Below are positions 55,718-63,293 of a stretch of 64,000 bases of DNA, piece by piece (the stretch's first letter is position 1; every line of letters begins with the position of its first letter). Position numbers and translations under genes: made by a program. Source of the stretch: Parabacteroides sp. TM07-1AC (GTDB lineage Bacteria > Bacteroidota > Bacteroidia > Bacteroidales > Tannerellaceae); NCBI RefSeq assembly GCF_003480915.1, contig NZ_QUKD01000008.1:151854-215853 (forward strand), in the 5' to 3' direction. The notes beneath the pieces are model-generated. The model made no database searches, was not told the origin of the DNA, and was given only the letters and a program-made list of their open reading frames with translations.

Positions 55718-56305
55718 CTAACGGATATTCGCCACGGGAAATTCGATCTCACCGAACCCGATCATCGCATTGAACAAACGGATCAGTGAATAACGAGACA
55801 GATCCTGTGGACGAATAGCAGACGGAACAATCATTTCTTTCCCCAATAGAGACGCCCGCATCGTTCCTTCCAACAAAGGGATTTCGGGTGTCTCCCATTG
55901 ACTTCCATTCCATAAGGCTATATTGGCAATCGAGGTATCCGTCAGAAAGCCGTCGCGCACGATCAGGATATCGTCTGCCTCTCCTCTTTGTCCGAACAGT
56001 TCATCCAGCTTCTGACGATCCGTACTTTTATAGGTATAATCCAACCCGTCGGAGGTGACCAGTTTCAGACTATTTACCGGACGAAGGGTATACGGAAGAT
56101 ACTCTACTTTCTCTACCTCTTCCTGGTATTCCACCCGGCACCGGGTCCGTTCGGTATATTCTCCCGGCTGGATAAAATCAGCCAGATTCACGGGTAAATT
56201 ACATTCAAAGATATCTCGCCGCGTCCGGTTGAAGCGGTAATTATGGAAGCCCAGATTAACTGCCTTCCCATTCTCTATTCGGATTGTTTCAATAAATGGG
56301 CACAT
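55718..56305 (-). CDS. pabC: Class IV aminotransferase-fold enzyme, aminodeoxychorismate lyase (PabC-like)
   Basis: Releases p-aminobenzoate and pyruvate from aminodeoxychorismate for folate. The 195-residue protein is short for the family (about 270) but has ETIRIENGKAVNLGFHNYRF at the start, the PLP-lysine-equivalent region YTYKSTDRQ, and ILIVRDGFLTDTSIANIALW then PLLEGTMRASLL. It overlaps pabB by 17 bp, so translation is coupled. The compact length suggests a trimmed N-terminal domain, common in Bacteroidetes. Confidence 0.82.
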   Translation of the reverse strand: MCPFIETIRIENGKAVNLGFHNYRFNRTRRDIFECNLPVNLADFIQPGEYTERTRCRVEYQEEVEKVEYLPYTLRPVNSLKLVTSDGLDYTYKSTDRQKLDELFGQRGEADDILIVRDGFLTDTSIANIALWNGSQWETPEIPLLEGTMRASLLGKEMIVPSAIRPQDLSRYSLIRLFNAMIGFGEIEFPVANIR

Positions 56306-57275
56306 ATACTTTTTGTTTCATTTCATTATATTCACTTTGTAAATCACTTTGGGAGGTTATGCCGCCACCGCTTTTAAACAACAACTGGTCGCCGGCCTGC
56401 TCCAAGAAACGGATCATAACGGCACTATCCAGACGATTGCCGTCGAAATATCCCATTACCCCGGTATAGAATCCCCGCTGGTAGGTTTCAGCTTCCGCGA
56501 TAATCTCCATCGTCTTTTTCTTCGGCGCACCGGTTATAGAACCGGCTGGTAAGAGGCTGAACAACATAGTTCCTAAATTACCATTCCAGTTATCCGGCAA
56601 TTTTCCTCTGATCTCCGAGCTAACCTGTAATAAGCGGCCTTTATTGGTCTGTAGCTCGTCGATATATCGGTATCGTGACACCGTCACCTCTGAAGCTACC
56701 TGGCTCAAGTCGTTGCGGATCAGATCGACAATCGTCGCATGCTCGGCTTCTTCTTTTTTATCTGCCAAAATCCGCTCGCGGGCATCCGGCAAAGAGGCAT
56801 CGATCGTCCCTTTCATCGGATACGAATAAATAAAGCCGTCCTCTACGCGCACGAATATTTCGGGAGAGAAAACGACAAAACGATCTTTCAACCATAATCT
56901 GTAAGGGGCTCTTGAAAAAGAAAAGACCTCTTTCAGTGTCAGGTTGGTCCGTACCGGAGTCGCGCAAGTCAGATTGACAAGGTAAGAATTTCCGGCATGG
57001 ATATGATCGGACACCGTTTGAAAAGACCGGGAATAGGTTTCAAAAGAGACTGGTCGTGTCTCCCAGCCGATCTGTTTCTCCGGAAATTGCATTCCATTGC
57101 CGATTACATTGGTAAAACCATTCAGGTTATACAACACCTCCTCCGGATCAACCGCATCCGGCTCTGCCACCCAGACCTGTTCCTGCTTATAATCGACGAC
57201 AAATATAAAAGGCCGTCCGGATAATCCCAATCGATTCATCTTCCGGACGGCTTCTTCTTTATTACAAAATTTCAT
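56289..57275 (-). CDS. pabB: Aminodeoxychorismate synthase component I
   Basis: Aminates chorismate toward p-aminobenzoate. The 328-residue chorismate-binding enzyme shows SPEIFVRVEDGFIYSYPMKG, EHATIVDLIRNDLSQVASEV, LFSLLPAGSITGAPKKKTME and FYTGVMGYFDG. It is shorter than E. coli PabB (about 450), lacking much of the N-terminal domain. No glutaminase partner (PabA/TrpG) is in the window, so ammonia or a glutaminase from another locus must serve. It begins 1 bp after the aguB stop. Confidence 0.92.
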   Translation of the reverse strand: MKFCNKEEAVRKMNRLGLSGRPFIFVVDYKQEQVWVAEPDAVDPEEVLYNLNGFTNVIGNGMQFPEKQIGWETRPVSFETYSRSFQTVSDHIHAGNSYLVNLTCATPVRTNLTLKEVFSFSRAPYRLWLKDRFVVFSPEIFVRVEDGFIYSYPMKGTIDASLPDARERILADKKEEAEHATIVDLIRNDLSQVASEVTVSRYRYIDELQTNKGRLLQVSSEIRGKLPDNWNGNLGTMLFSLLPAGSITGAPKKKTMEIIAEAETYQRGFYTGVMGYFDGNRLDSAVMIRFLEQAGDQLLFKSGGGITSQSDLQSEYNEMKQKVYVPIY

Positions 57276-57276
57276 A

Positions 57277-58152
57277 TCATATCAAAAATCGCTCAGTCAA
57301 TCCGTCGAAAGCATCGATACGGCGGTCACGGAAGAACGGCCACCAACGGCGCACATTCTCACTCCGTGCTTTGTCGATCTCTACAACGCGCACTTCCTCA
57401 TGATTGTTCGGCAACTCCGCCAAAAGCTCTCCCTGCGGACCGGCCACAAAGCTATTCCCCCAAAACTGGATACCGTTTGTCTGTCCCGAAGGATCTGTCT
57501 CATGTCCCGTGCGGTTTACGCTAATCACCGGAAGGCCATTTGCTACGGCATGTCCGCGTTGTATCGTAACCCAGGCTCCTAACTGGCGTTTCTTTTCTTC
57601 ATCCGTATCGCTGCTCTCCCAACCAATAGCCGTCGGATAGATCAACAATTCGGCTCCTTTCATCGCCATCAGGCGGGCTGCTTCCGGATACCATTGATCC
57701 CAACAAACCAATACTCCGAGTTTTCCAACCGACGTTTCGATAGGTTCGAATCCCAGGTCACCGGGAGTGAAATAAAATTTCTCGTAATAAGCCGGATCAT
57801 CCGGTATATGCATCTTCCGGTATTTTCCGGCAATTGTTCCGTCTTTCTCCAATACGACCGCCGTATTGTGATACAATCCCGGAGCACGTTTCTCAAAGAG
57901 GGAAAGTACCAGTACGATCCCCAGCTCTTTCGCCAACGCACCGAACTCTTCCGTAGAGGGTCCCGGAATTGTTTCCGCCTGGTCGAAAACCTGTGTGTCC
58001 TCCGTCTGGCAGAAATACAGGCCGTTATGCAATTCCTGCAACACAACCAACTCCGCTCCCTCTTCGGCACAAAGACGGATATTATTTTTCAGTTTCTTTA
58101 TATTATCTAACCGGTCACAGGTGTTCGCCTGTTGGATTAATCCTACTTTCAT
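57277..58152 (-). CDS. aguB: N-carbamoylputrescine amidohydrolase
   Basis: Hydrolyses N-carbamoylputrescine to putrescine. The 291-residue nitrilase-superfamily enzyme has the Glu-Lys-Cys triad: VVLQELHNGLYF, YRKMHIPDDPAYYEKFYFTP and GVLVCWDQWYPEAARLMAM. The C-terminal KARSENVRRWWPFFRDRRID is typical of AguB. It follows aguA by 14 bp, and that gap is made of AATTGA-type repeat. Confidence 0.95.
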   Translation of the reverse strand: MKVGLIQQANTCDRLDNIKKLKNNIRLCAEEGAELVVLQELHNGLYFCQTEDTQVFDQAETIPGPSTEEFGALAKELGIVLVLSLFEKRAPGLYHNTAVVLEKDGTIAGKYRKMHIPDDPAYYEKFYFTPGDLGFEPIETSVGKLGVLVCWDQWYPEAARLMAMKGAELLIYPTAIGWESSDTDEEKKRQLGAWVTIQRGHAVANGLPVISVNRTGHETDPSGQTNGIQFWGNSFVAGPQGELLAELPNNHEEVRVVEIDKARSENVRRWWPFFRDRRIDAFDGLTERFLI

Positions 58153-58175
58153 TTAATTTTCAATTTTCAATTAAC
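58153..58175. repeat. AATTGA-type repeat forming the aguA-aguB junction
   Basis: TTAATTTTCAATTTTCAATT on the plus strand spans the aguA stop (TGA at 58167-58169) and runs up to the aguB ATG. It belongs to the same low-complexity family as the sequences in carA and after dapL. Confidence 0.7.
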
Positions 58176-59195
58176 GAACTCTTTCGGATACTGCATCGTC
58201 ACGCAATGCAATGAACCATGTTGTTTAATTAACGGTAAACAATTAATACCTACAATCTCTCTGTCCGGGAACGCCGTCTGCAAAGCCACTTTCGCAACCT
58301 CATCTTTCGGTGAATTATAGAAAGGAACCAATACCGCCCCGTTTATAATCAAGAAATTTGCATAGGTAGCCGGCAAACGTTCACCCTCCCATTCCACTTT
58401 ATCTGCCATAGGTAAAGCGATCAACCGGTAGGGTTCGCCATTCTCCTGCGTAAACTCTTTCAGCTCTTCCTCCATCTCCTGCAATTCGGCATAATGCTCA
58501 TCTTCTTCATCCGTACATTGTACATAAGCGATCGTATCTTCACTACAGAAACGGGCCAATGTATCGACATGGCTATCGGTATCGTCACCGGCCAGATAAC
58601 CGCTCTCTATCCACAGAATACGGTTCAGGCCGAATACCTGTTTCAGATAATTTTCCAGTTCTTCCTGTTGAAGATATTCATTCCTGTTCACGGAAGAAAG
58701 ACATTCGACCGTAGTCAGCAAAGTACCCTTGCCATCCGACTCGATACTACCGCCTTCCAACACGAACGGTTGCATATTGACAGGGATTACCTCCTCTGCA
58801 AAAGTTTTACTATGGAACAACTTCCGCGTGATCAGATTATCATGATTGGCGGCATATTTCATACCCCAACCGTTGAATACAAAATCGTATACAACCGGAG
58901 TACCTTCCTCGAAGACGGAAATACCTCCGTGGTCGCGTGCCCAGGTGTCGTTTGTCTCCATCTCGCGGAAAATAATACGGCTATAATCCACATCTCCCAA
59001 CTGAGAGCGTACCGCCGATTCATCCGGACAAACAATCAATAACTTCTCCCGCTTGATCACCTCTTTGGCAATCTCCACAAAACAAGGTACCACCTCGTCG
59101 AGTATCGGCGCCCAATCCGTCCCTTCATGCGGCCAGGTCAATTGAACCGCACTTTGCGGATACCATTCAGCCGGTAATATCGTTTTATTTTCCAT
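58167..59195 (-). CDS. aguA: Agmatine deiminase
   Basis: Converts agmatine to N-carbamoylputrescine, the step before AguB. The 342-residue protein has PAEWYPQSAVQLTWPHEGTD, RDHGGISVFE, FVLEGGSIESDGKGTLLTTV, HVDTLARFCSEDTI and the catalytic Cys in HGSLHCVTMQYP. ATG 59195 is preferred to a TTG seven codons upstream because it begins at the conserved N-terminus. First gene of aguA-aguB-pabB-pabC. Confidence 0.95.
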   Translation of the reverse strand: MENKTILPAEWYPQSAVQLTWPHEGTDWAPILDEVVPCFVEIAKEVIKREKLLIVCPDESAVRSQLGDVDYSRIIFREMETNDTWARDHGGISVFEEGTPVVYDFVFNGWGMKYAANHDNLITRKLFHSKTFAEEVIPVNMQPFVLEGGSIESDGKGTLLTTVECLSSVNRNEYLQQEELENYLKQVFGLNRILWIESGYLAGDDTDSHVDTLARFCSEDTIAYVQCTDEEDEHYAELQEMEEELKEFTQENGEPYRLIALPMADKVEWEGERLPATYANFLIINGAVLVPFYNSPKDEVAKVALQTAFPDREIVGINCLPLIKQHGSLHCVTMQYPKEFVN

Positions 59196-59224
59196 GTTTG
59201 CTCGTTTTATTTTCAAACCATTAA

Positions 59225-59232
59225 CAAAAATA
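59225..59232 (-). promoter_or_regulatory. Predicted -7 element for aguA-aguB-pabB-pabC
   Basis: TATTTTTG on the minus strand, 29 bp before the ATG at 59195, immediately after the stop of the gene at 59233. Confidence 0.4.
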
Positions 59233-59769
59233 TCATTTCCCTTCTATAATAACTTTAAGCCTTTCCGGATCTGATTGATATTTATTTTCTTTCAAATATT
59301 TCAATACTTTCTTTAGGACAACCACTTCATCCGCTTTTTTGAGTTCCTGAAACAAATTTCTAAATGTTGCATCTTCCTTGCTGGACACCTTTTTTGTTTG
59401 CTCTGTAAAAGACTTCAGATCGGATGAAAAACCAAACTGTTCCATATCAGTCTCCATTTCTTCTGCACATTTAAGAATAAACCCATCTACTGCCGGTGAA
59501 ATCATCACCAGATAATGAGCCTTATTAGGATGTTTATAAAAAAACAGGGAGTCGGTATGAGCCACCTCTTCAAATTCATCCACATAACGAATTTGTCTTT
59601 TATCTTTATCGACAACTCCAACGGCAAACTCATCAGTAAACTTCTCCTTCATGACTTTAGCAACGTTATTACAACCTTTCTGGTGATTATAACCTTTTGC
59701 CGTAGGAACTAATGTCTCAAGCAAATTAGTGTCAACGTAACATTCCGGAATTATGTAAAGTTCTGCCAT
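59233..59769 (-). CDS. Possible TOPRIM-like partner of the OLD-like ATPase
   Basis: A 178-residue protein of no clear family. The N-terminus (MAELYIIPECYVDTNLLETL) has a strand ending in Glu9, and FAVGVVDKDKRQIRYV offers an Asp54-x-Asp56 pair after a hydrophobic strand: the order of acidic residues seen in TOPRIM nuclease-like domains and DUF4276/DUF4435 partners. The rest is helical and charged. Its ATG overlaps the ATPase stop (TAATG), so the two are translated together. Confidence 0.5.
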   Translation of the reverse strand: MAELYIIPECYVDTNLLETLVPTAKGYNHQKGCNNVAKVMKEKFTDEFAVGVVDKDKRQIRYVDEFEEVAHTDSLFFYKHPNKAHYLVMISPAVDGFILKCAEEMETDMEQFGFSSDLKSFTEQTKKVSSKEDATFRNLFQELKKADEVVVLKKVLKYLKENKYQSDPERLKVIIEGK

Positions 59770-60764
59770 TATTTTAAAAAAGTTTCCGTATTAAAAAATA
59801 AGTCAGCCCCAAATTCATACATTTCCTGCAACTCACTCTCAGCCGCCCTCTTCACGATCGTTTCTCCATTTTTGAAATCAACTAAGTAAATAGCCAAATC
59901 ATTCCCCGGCAATTCCAGAAAATCATTTACAACATAAGGACTATGGGTAGTAATAAAAAACTGATTATTTTCCGAATCTATAATGCTTTGTGTTACTTTT
60001 GATATGAATGGAGGGTAAGAATGTGCCTCAGGTTCTTCGAAAATCAGAACTGTATTATCATTACTTTCAATAGCCGCTTTATAAAAAATCATACGTTGCA
60101 AAGAATCAGCAATAGAATGAAACGGAATCAAAAAAATCTCTCCCGGATTCTTTTCTTTAAGAACTTTAATTTCCTGACTATTCGTATCGAATACATACTT
60201 CAAACCATACTCTTTGAATATTGCAGACAACTCCCTCCTTAATTCTGGCAACAAAGTTACTATATTCATTAAATTACTTCCATTCGGAGGTAAAAGATAA
60301 TTTAACGGTAATTTTTCCTTTTCAAAGGAAATTGGATAAAAATAACTCTTGAACGGGTTTGCTGCCGGAATCTCAATATTCTTTTTCCCAGACAAGAGCA
60401 TATTGGAAAAAGATAAAGAAAATTCCGCATCAGTATGATCTTTATACCCCAAAAGAAATGAAAGTCCCATATTGTCTAAACGCACCTCAGCATTTACAAC
60501 ATCCGTCTCTATCCGTATAGGTTTCTCTATATGACCATCAAAAAAAAGTTCAGCATCGCTTTCAACACGAATAAACTGCTGAATGCTCCTTTTCTTTGCA
60601 AACTTCAAATAAGGAAGACAAAATAAGGACATTGCCTCCAATAAATTACTTTTACCTACATTCGGTTTGCCGATAAACAGGTTAATCCTTCTACAATCAT
60701 TCAAAGTAACGTCTTTGATCGACTTAAAGTTATTTATATGAACATGGCTTATTTTTGTATGCAT
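59769..60764 (-). CDS. OLD-like AAA/ABC-type ATPase
   Basis: A 331-residue ATPase of the AAA_15/AAA_21 type. It opens with a RecF/SMC-like strand-and-loop (VHINNFKSIKDVTLNDCRRI), Walker A GKPNVGKSN at about residues 32-40, Walker B TVLIFEEPEAHSYPP and the H-loop FFITTHSPYVVNDFL. There is no coiled coil and no fused TOPRIM domain; the small downstream gene may supply it. Such ATPase/TOPRIM pairs occur in phage-defence systems (OLD, Gabija, PARIS), a role inferred here. Confidence 0.85.
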   Translation of the reverse strand: MHTKISHVHINNFKSIKDVTLNDCRRINLFIGKPNVGKSNLLEAMSLFCLPYLKFAKKRSIQQFIRVESDAELFFDGHIEKPIRIETDVVNAEVRLDNMGLSFLLGYKDHTDAEFSLSFSNMLLSGKKNIEIPAANPFKSYFYPISFEKEKLPLNYLLPPNGSNLMNIVTLLPELRRELSAIFKEYGLKYVFDTNSQEIKVLKEKNPGEIFLIPFHSIADSLQRMIFYKAAIESNDNTVLIFEEPEAHSYPPFISKVTQSIIDSENNQFFITTHSPYVVNDFLELPGNDLAIYLVDFKNGETIVKRAAESELQEMYEFGADLFFNTETFLK

Positions 60765-60798
60765 TCTTTATTGTATGACTTTAATTGTACTATAAATG

Positions 60799-60806
60799 CA
60801 AAGGTA
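60799..60806 (-). promoter_or_regulatory. Predicted -7 element for the ATPase/TOPRIM-like pair
   Basis: TACCTTTG on the minus strand, 34 bp before the ATG at 60764. Confidence 0.45.
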
Positions 60807-60857
60807 ATAATATTTAGAAAATCTTCTCCATTTATTTGGAATCTTCAGAATCCTCAT

Positions 60858-60876
60858 TAACTTTGCATCACAAAGT
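60858..60876 (+). promoter_or_regulatory. Promoter and operator candidate (ACTTTG-N5-CAAAGT), copy 1
   Basis: Palindrome ACTTTG-CATCA-CAAAGT at 60860-60876, followed by ACTTTTTA, shares CAAAGTACTTTTTA with the site before creD. The left arm overlaps a -7-like TAACTTTG (60858-60865), so binding would block RNA polymerase. Likely bound by the wHTH protein at 61515. Confidence 0.6.
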
Positions 60877-60894
60877 ACTTTTTATTGTAAGTAT

Positions 60895-61518
60895 ATGAAC
60901 AAACAAGTAGAAGACATAAAAGCCATTCGCGAGATGATGGAAAGATCATCCAAGTTCCTTTCGTTAAGCGGTTTGTCCGGTATATCGGCCGGAGTTATAG
61001 CGATCATCGGGGCAGCACTCGCCTACTTTCATATTCTAAGAGAACCGGCAAATGCCGACTTCAATACGACACACGAAGCGATGTTCCGCGAGATCACTTT
61101 GCTGATCACGGATGCTGCGGCCGTCTTGCTCTTTTCTATTTGTTTCGGAATCTACTTCTCCTGGAGAAAATCTGTAAAGAATAACCTGATGCCCTCCAAA
61201 AGCCTGATAAAAAGAACACTTTACAGCCTTGGTGTCCCCCTCGTTACCGGAGGTATCTTTGCTCTTATTTTCCTGTTGCGCGGCGACCTGGAGATGGCAA
61301 TCACCATGACACTTATATTTTATGGTCTTGCCTTGATCAATGTATCCAAATATACTCTCGACGAAGTCCACTACCTGGGCCTGACAGAAGTCGTATTGGG
61401 TATCATCGCCGCTTTGTTTCCCGACTGGAGCCTCCTGCTCTGGACAATCGGATTCGGAGTCTGCCATATCATTTACGGAACGGCTATGTACATCAAATAT
61501 GACTTGAAGAAAGCATGA
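60895..61518 (+). CDS. Membrane protein of the wHTH-CreD operon, unknown function
   Basis: A 207-residue protein with an N-terminal helix (IKAIREMMERSSKFLSLSGL) and about six hydrophobic segments (GISAGVIAIIGAALAYFHI; ITLLITDAAAVLLFSICFGI; GVPLVTGGIFALIFLL; MTLIFYGLALINVSKYTL; LTEVVLGIIAALFPDWSLLL; GFGVCHIIYGTAMYI). Its stop overlaps the start of the regulator gene (ATGA). This membrane protein/regulator/CreD set recurs in Bacteroidetes, from recollection; the function is unknown. Confidence 0.75.
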   Translation: MNKQVEDIKAIREMMERSSKFLSLSGLSGISAGVIAIIGAALAYFHILREPANADFNTTHEAMFREITLLITDAAAVLLFSICFGIYFSWRKSVKNNLMPSKSLIKRTLYSLGVPLVTGGIFALIFLLRGDLEMAITMTLIFYGLALINVSKYTLDEVHYLGLTEVVLGIIAALFPDWSLLLWTIGFGVCHIIYGTAMYIKYDLKKA

Positions 61519-61805
61519 AAAACATACTGTCCAAATTAAATAAAGCTTTCGAAAGCCGGATTCGACTGGGTATCATGTCTATCCTGTCGGTAAACGAATC
61601 GGCTGACTTCAACACCATGAAGCAGCTGATGGAGTTGACCGACGGAAACCTGGCAAGCCATTTGAAAGCATTGGAGACGATCGGATATATCCAGTCTACC
61701 AAGCAGTTCATCGGCCGGAAGCCCAACACCCAATATGCTATCACCGAAGAAGGAAGAAAATGTTTCCGGGAGCACCTGGATGCATTGGAAGAACTTATCA
61801 AATAA
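61515..61805 (+). CDS. Winged-helix transcriptional regulator
   Basis: A 96-residue single-domain regulator of the PF13601-like winged-helix type: ESRIRLGIMSILSVNESADF, TMKQLMELTDGNLASHLKAL (recognition helix region) and YIQSTKQFIGRKPNTQYAIT (wing). It overlaps the upstream membrane gene by 4 bp and precedes creD. Two identical operator-like palindromes flank it, at 60860 and 61821, consistent with autoregulation and control of creD. Confidence 0.88.
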   Translation: MKNILSKLNKAFESRIRLGIMSILSVNESADFNTMKQLMELTDGNLASHLKALETIGYIQSTKQFIGRKPNTQYAITEEGRKCFREHLDALEELIK

Positions 61806-61820
61806 TTTTTTTACCCATTC

Positions 61821-61837
61821 ACTTTGAAATACAAAGT
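61821..61837 (+). promoter_or_regulatory. Operator candidate (ACTTTG-N5-CAAAGT), copy 2, before creD
   Basis: ACTTTG-AAATA-CAAAGT, followed by ACTTTTTA, 30 bp before the creD ATG. It matches copy 1 at 60860 in both arms and in the downstream extension. Confidence 0.6.
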
Positions 61838-61867
61838 ACTTTTTAATCATATAAACAGGTTAAACTT

Positions 61868-63226
61868 ATGGAAACAACAATCAAGAAAGCAAGCAAAATC
61901 AACCAGTCTATCACATTCAAGGCTATGGTTATCGGCTTCCTGACCCTCATTCTGCTCATACCGGGATTAATGATTCAGGATCTGATCCGGGAACGACAAA
62001 ACAGAAGCAATGAAACGATCGAAAAGATCAATGCCAAATGGAGCAACGCCCAGACCTTCTGCGGACCAGTCCTCTCCATCCCCTATACGACTACGCATAT
62101 CGATTCGAACAATAAAACACACTACCAGGAACATGTCCTGACTATCACACCCGGAGCTCTGAATATCAATACACAATTATTCCCCGAAGAAAGATACTAC
62201 GGGATATACAAAACGATCCTTTACAAAAGTGAAACAGACATTACCGGAAATTTCGACAAAATAAGTTTTCCCAAAATAGAAAACAGCACCATCCATTGGG
62301 ATCAGGCTTATCTGGCTGTCGGAGTTTCCGACCTCCGGGGAATAACCGACAACATCGATTTCAGGCTGGATAACAAACAATACCCAGTCGAAACTACCGG
62401 CAACCAGGATACCCAGATAGGCAAAATGCTGGCTATCCCGCTGAATGGCCCCGAAATCCTTCAAACCGGCCAGCCGCTCACCTTCAATTGCAAACTAAAA
62501 CTAAACGGCAGCAGCAACATCAATTTCATCCCGATGGGAAAAACAACCAAAGTCCATATAACGGGCAACTGGAAATCACCCGGCTTTATCGGCAACTTCA
62601 CCCCGGAACATACCATCACTGAAAAGGGATTCGAAGCTGACTGGAGTATCCTCAGCTTCAACCGTAGTATCCCGGAAATGTGGATCGACGGACAGGCAAA
62701 TTCATTCGACGATGCTTCTTTCGGTGTTAACCTCGTAGATCCGGTAAACCATTACCAACAAAACATGCGTTCCGCCAAATATGCCATCATGTTCATTGCC
62801 CTGACCTTCGTCGTCTTTTTCTTTGTTGAAATACTGACAAAAAAACGTATCCACCCGATCCAGTATCTGCTCGTCGGCCTGGCTCTGATCCTGTTCTATA
62901 GCCTTCTCCTGTCCATCTCCGAACAAATCAACTTCGGCATCGCCTACCTGATTGCCAGCCTGGCGACTATCGGACTGATCACTGCTTATGCACACAGCAT
63001 CTTCAAAAACAAGATGCAGACCGGAGCACTTACAGGCATGCTGGCTTTATTATATATTTTCCTTTATATCATCCTGCAACTGGAAGATGTTGCCTTGTTG
63101 ATTGGAAGTATCGGTTTGTTTATCATACTTGGAGTCATTATGTTCTTCTCACGGAAAATAAACTGGTATAAAGAAGAAGAAACAGAAGAAAACAGTCAAT
63201 CACAACCACTAACAGAATTTAATTAA
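61868..63226 (+). CDS. creD: Inner-membrane protein CreD
   Basis: A 452-residue cell-envelope protein. An N-terminal membrane anchor (FKAMVIGFLTLILLIPGLMI) precedes a large periplasmic domain with the family pattern (GPVLSIPYTT, LTITPGALNINTQLFPEERY, GIYKTILYKSE, ISFPKIENSTIHWDQAYLAV), then about five C-terminal membrane helices (YAIMFIALTFVVFFFVEIL onward; IQYLLVGLALILFYSLLLSI). CreD belongs to the CreBC regulon in enterics, linked to envelope stress and beta-lactam response. Here it is under a wHTH regulator. Confidence 0.92.
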   Translation: METTIKKASKINQSITFKAMVIGFLTLILLIPGLMIQDLIRERQNRSNETIEKINAKWSNAQTFCGPVLSIPYTTTHIDSNNKTHYQEHVLTITPGALNINTQLFPEERYYGIYKTILYKSETDITGNFDKISFPKIENSTIHWDQAYLAVGVSDLRGITDNIDFRLDNKQYPVETTGNQDTQIGKMLAIPLNGPEILQTGQPLTFNCKLKLNGSSNINFIPMGKTTKVHITGNWKSPGFIGNFTPEHTITEKGFEADWSILSFNRSIPEMWIDGQANSFDDASFGVNLVDPVNHYQQNMRSAKYAIMFIALTFVVFFFVEILTKKRIHPIQYLLVGLALILFYSLLLSISEQINFGIAYLIASLATIGLITAYAHSIFKNKMQTGALTGMLALLYIFLYIILQLEDVALLIGSIGLFIILGVIMFFSRKINWYKEEETEENSQSQPLTEFN

Positions 63227-63234
63227 ATAAAAAA

Positions 63235-63266
63235 CAGGGATATTGGTATCAAACCTAATATCCCTG
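63235..63266. terminator. Bidirectional terminator between creD and the epimerase gene
   Basis: CAGGGATATT (63235-63244) pairs perfectly with AATATCCCTG (63257-63266). T-rich tracts follow on both strands, so it can end transcripts from either side. Confidence 0.8.
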
Positions 63267-63293
63267 CTCTTTTAACTGTTTGTTAAATAAACT

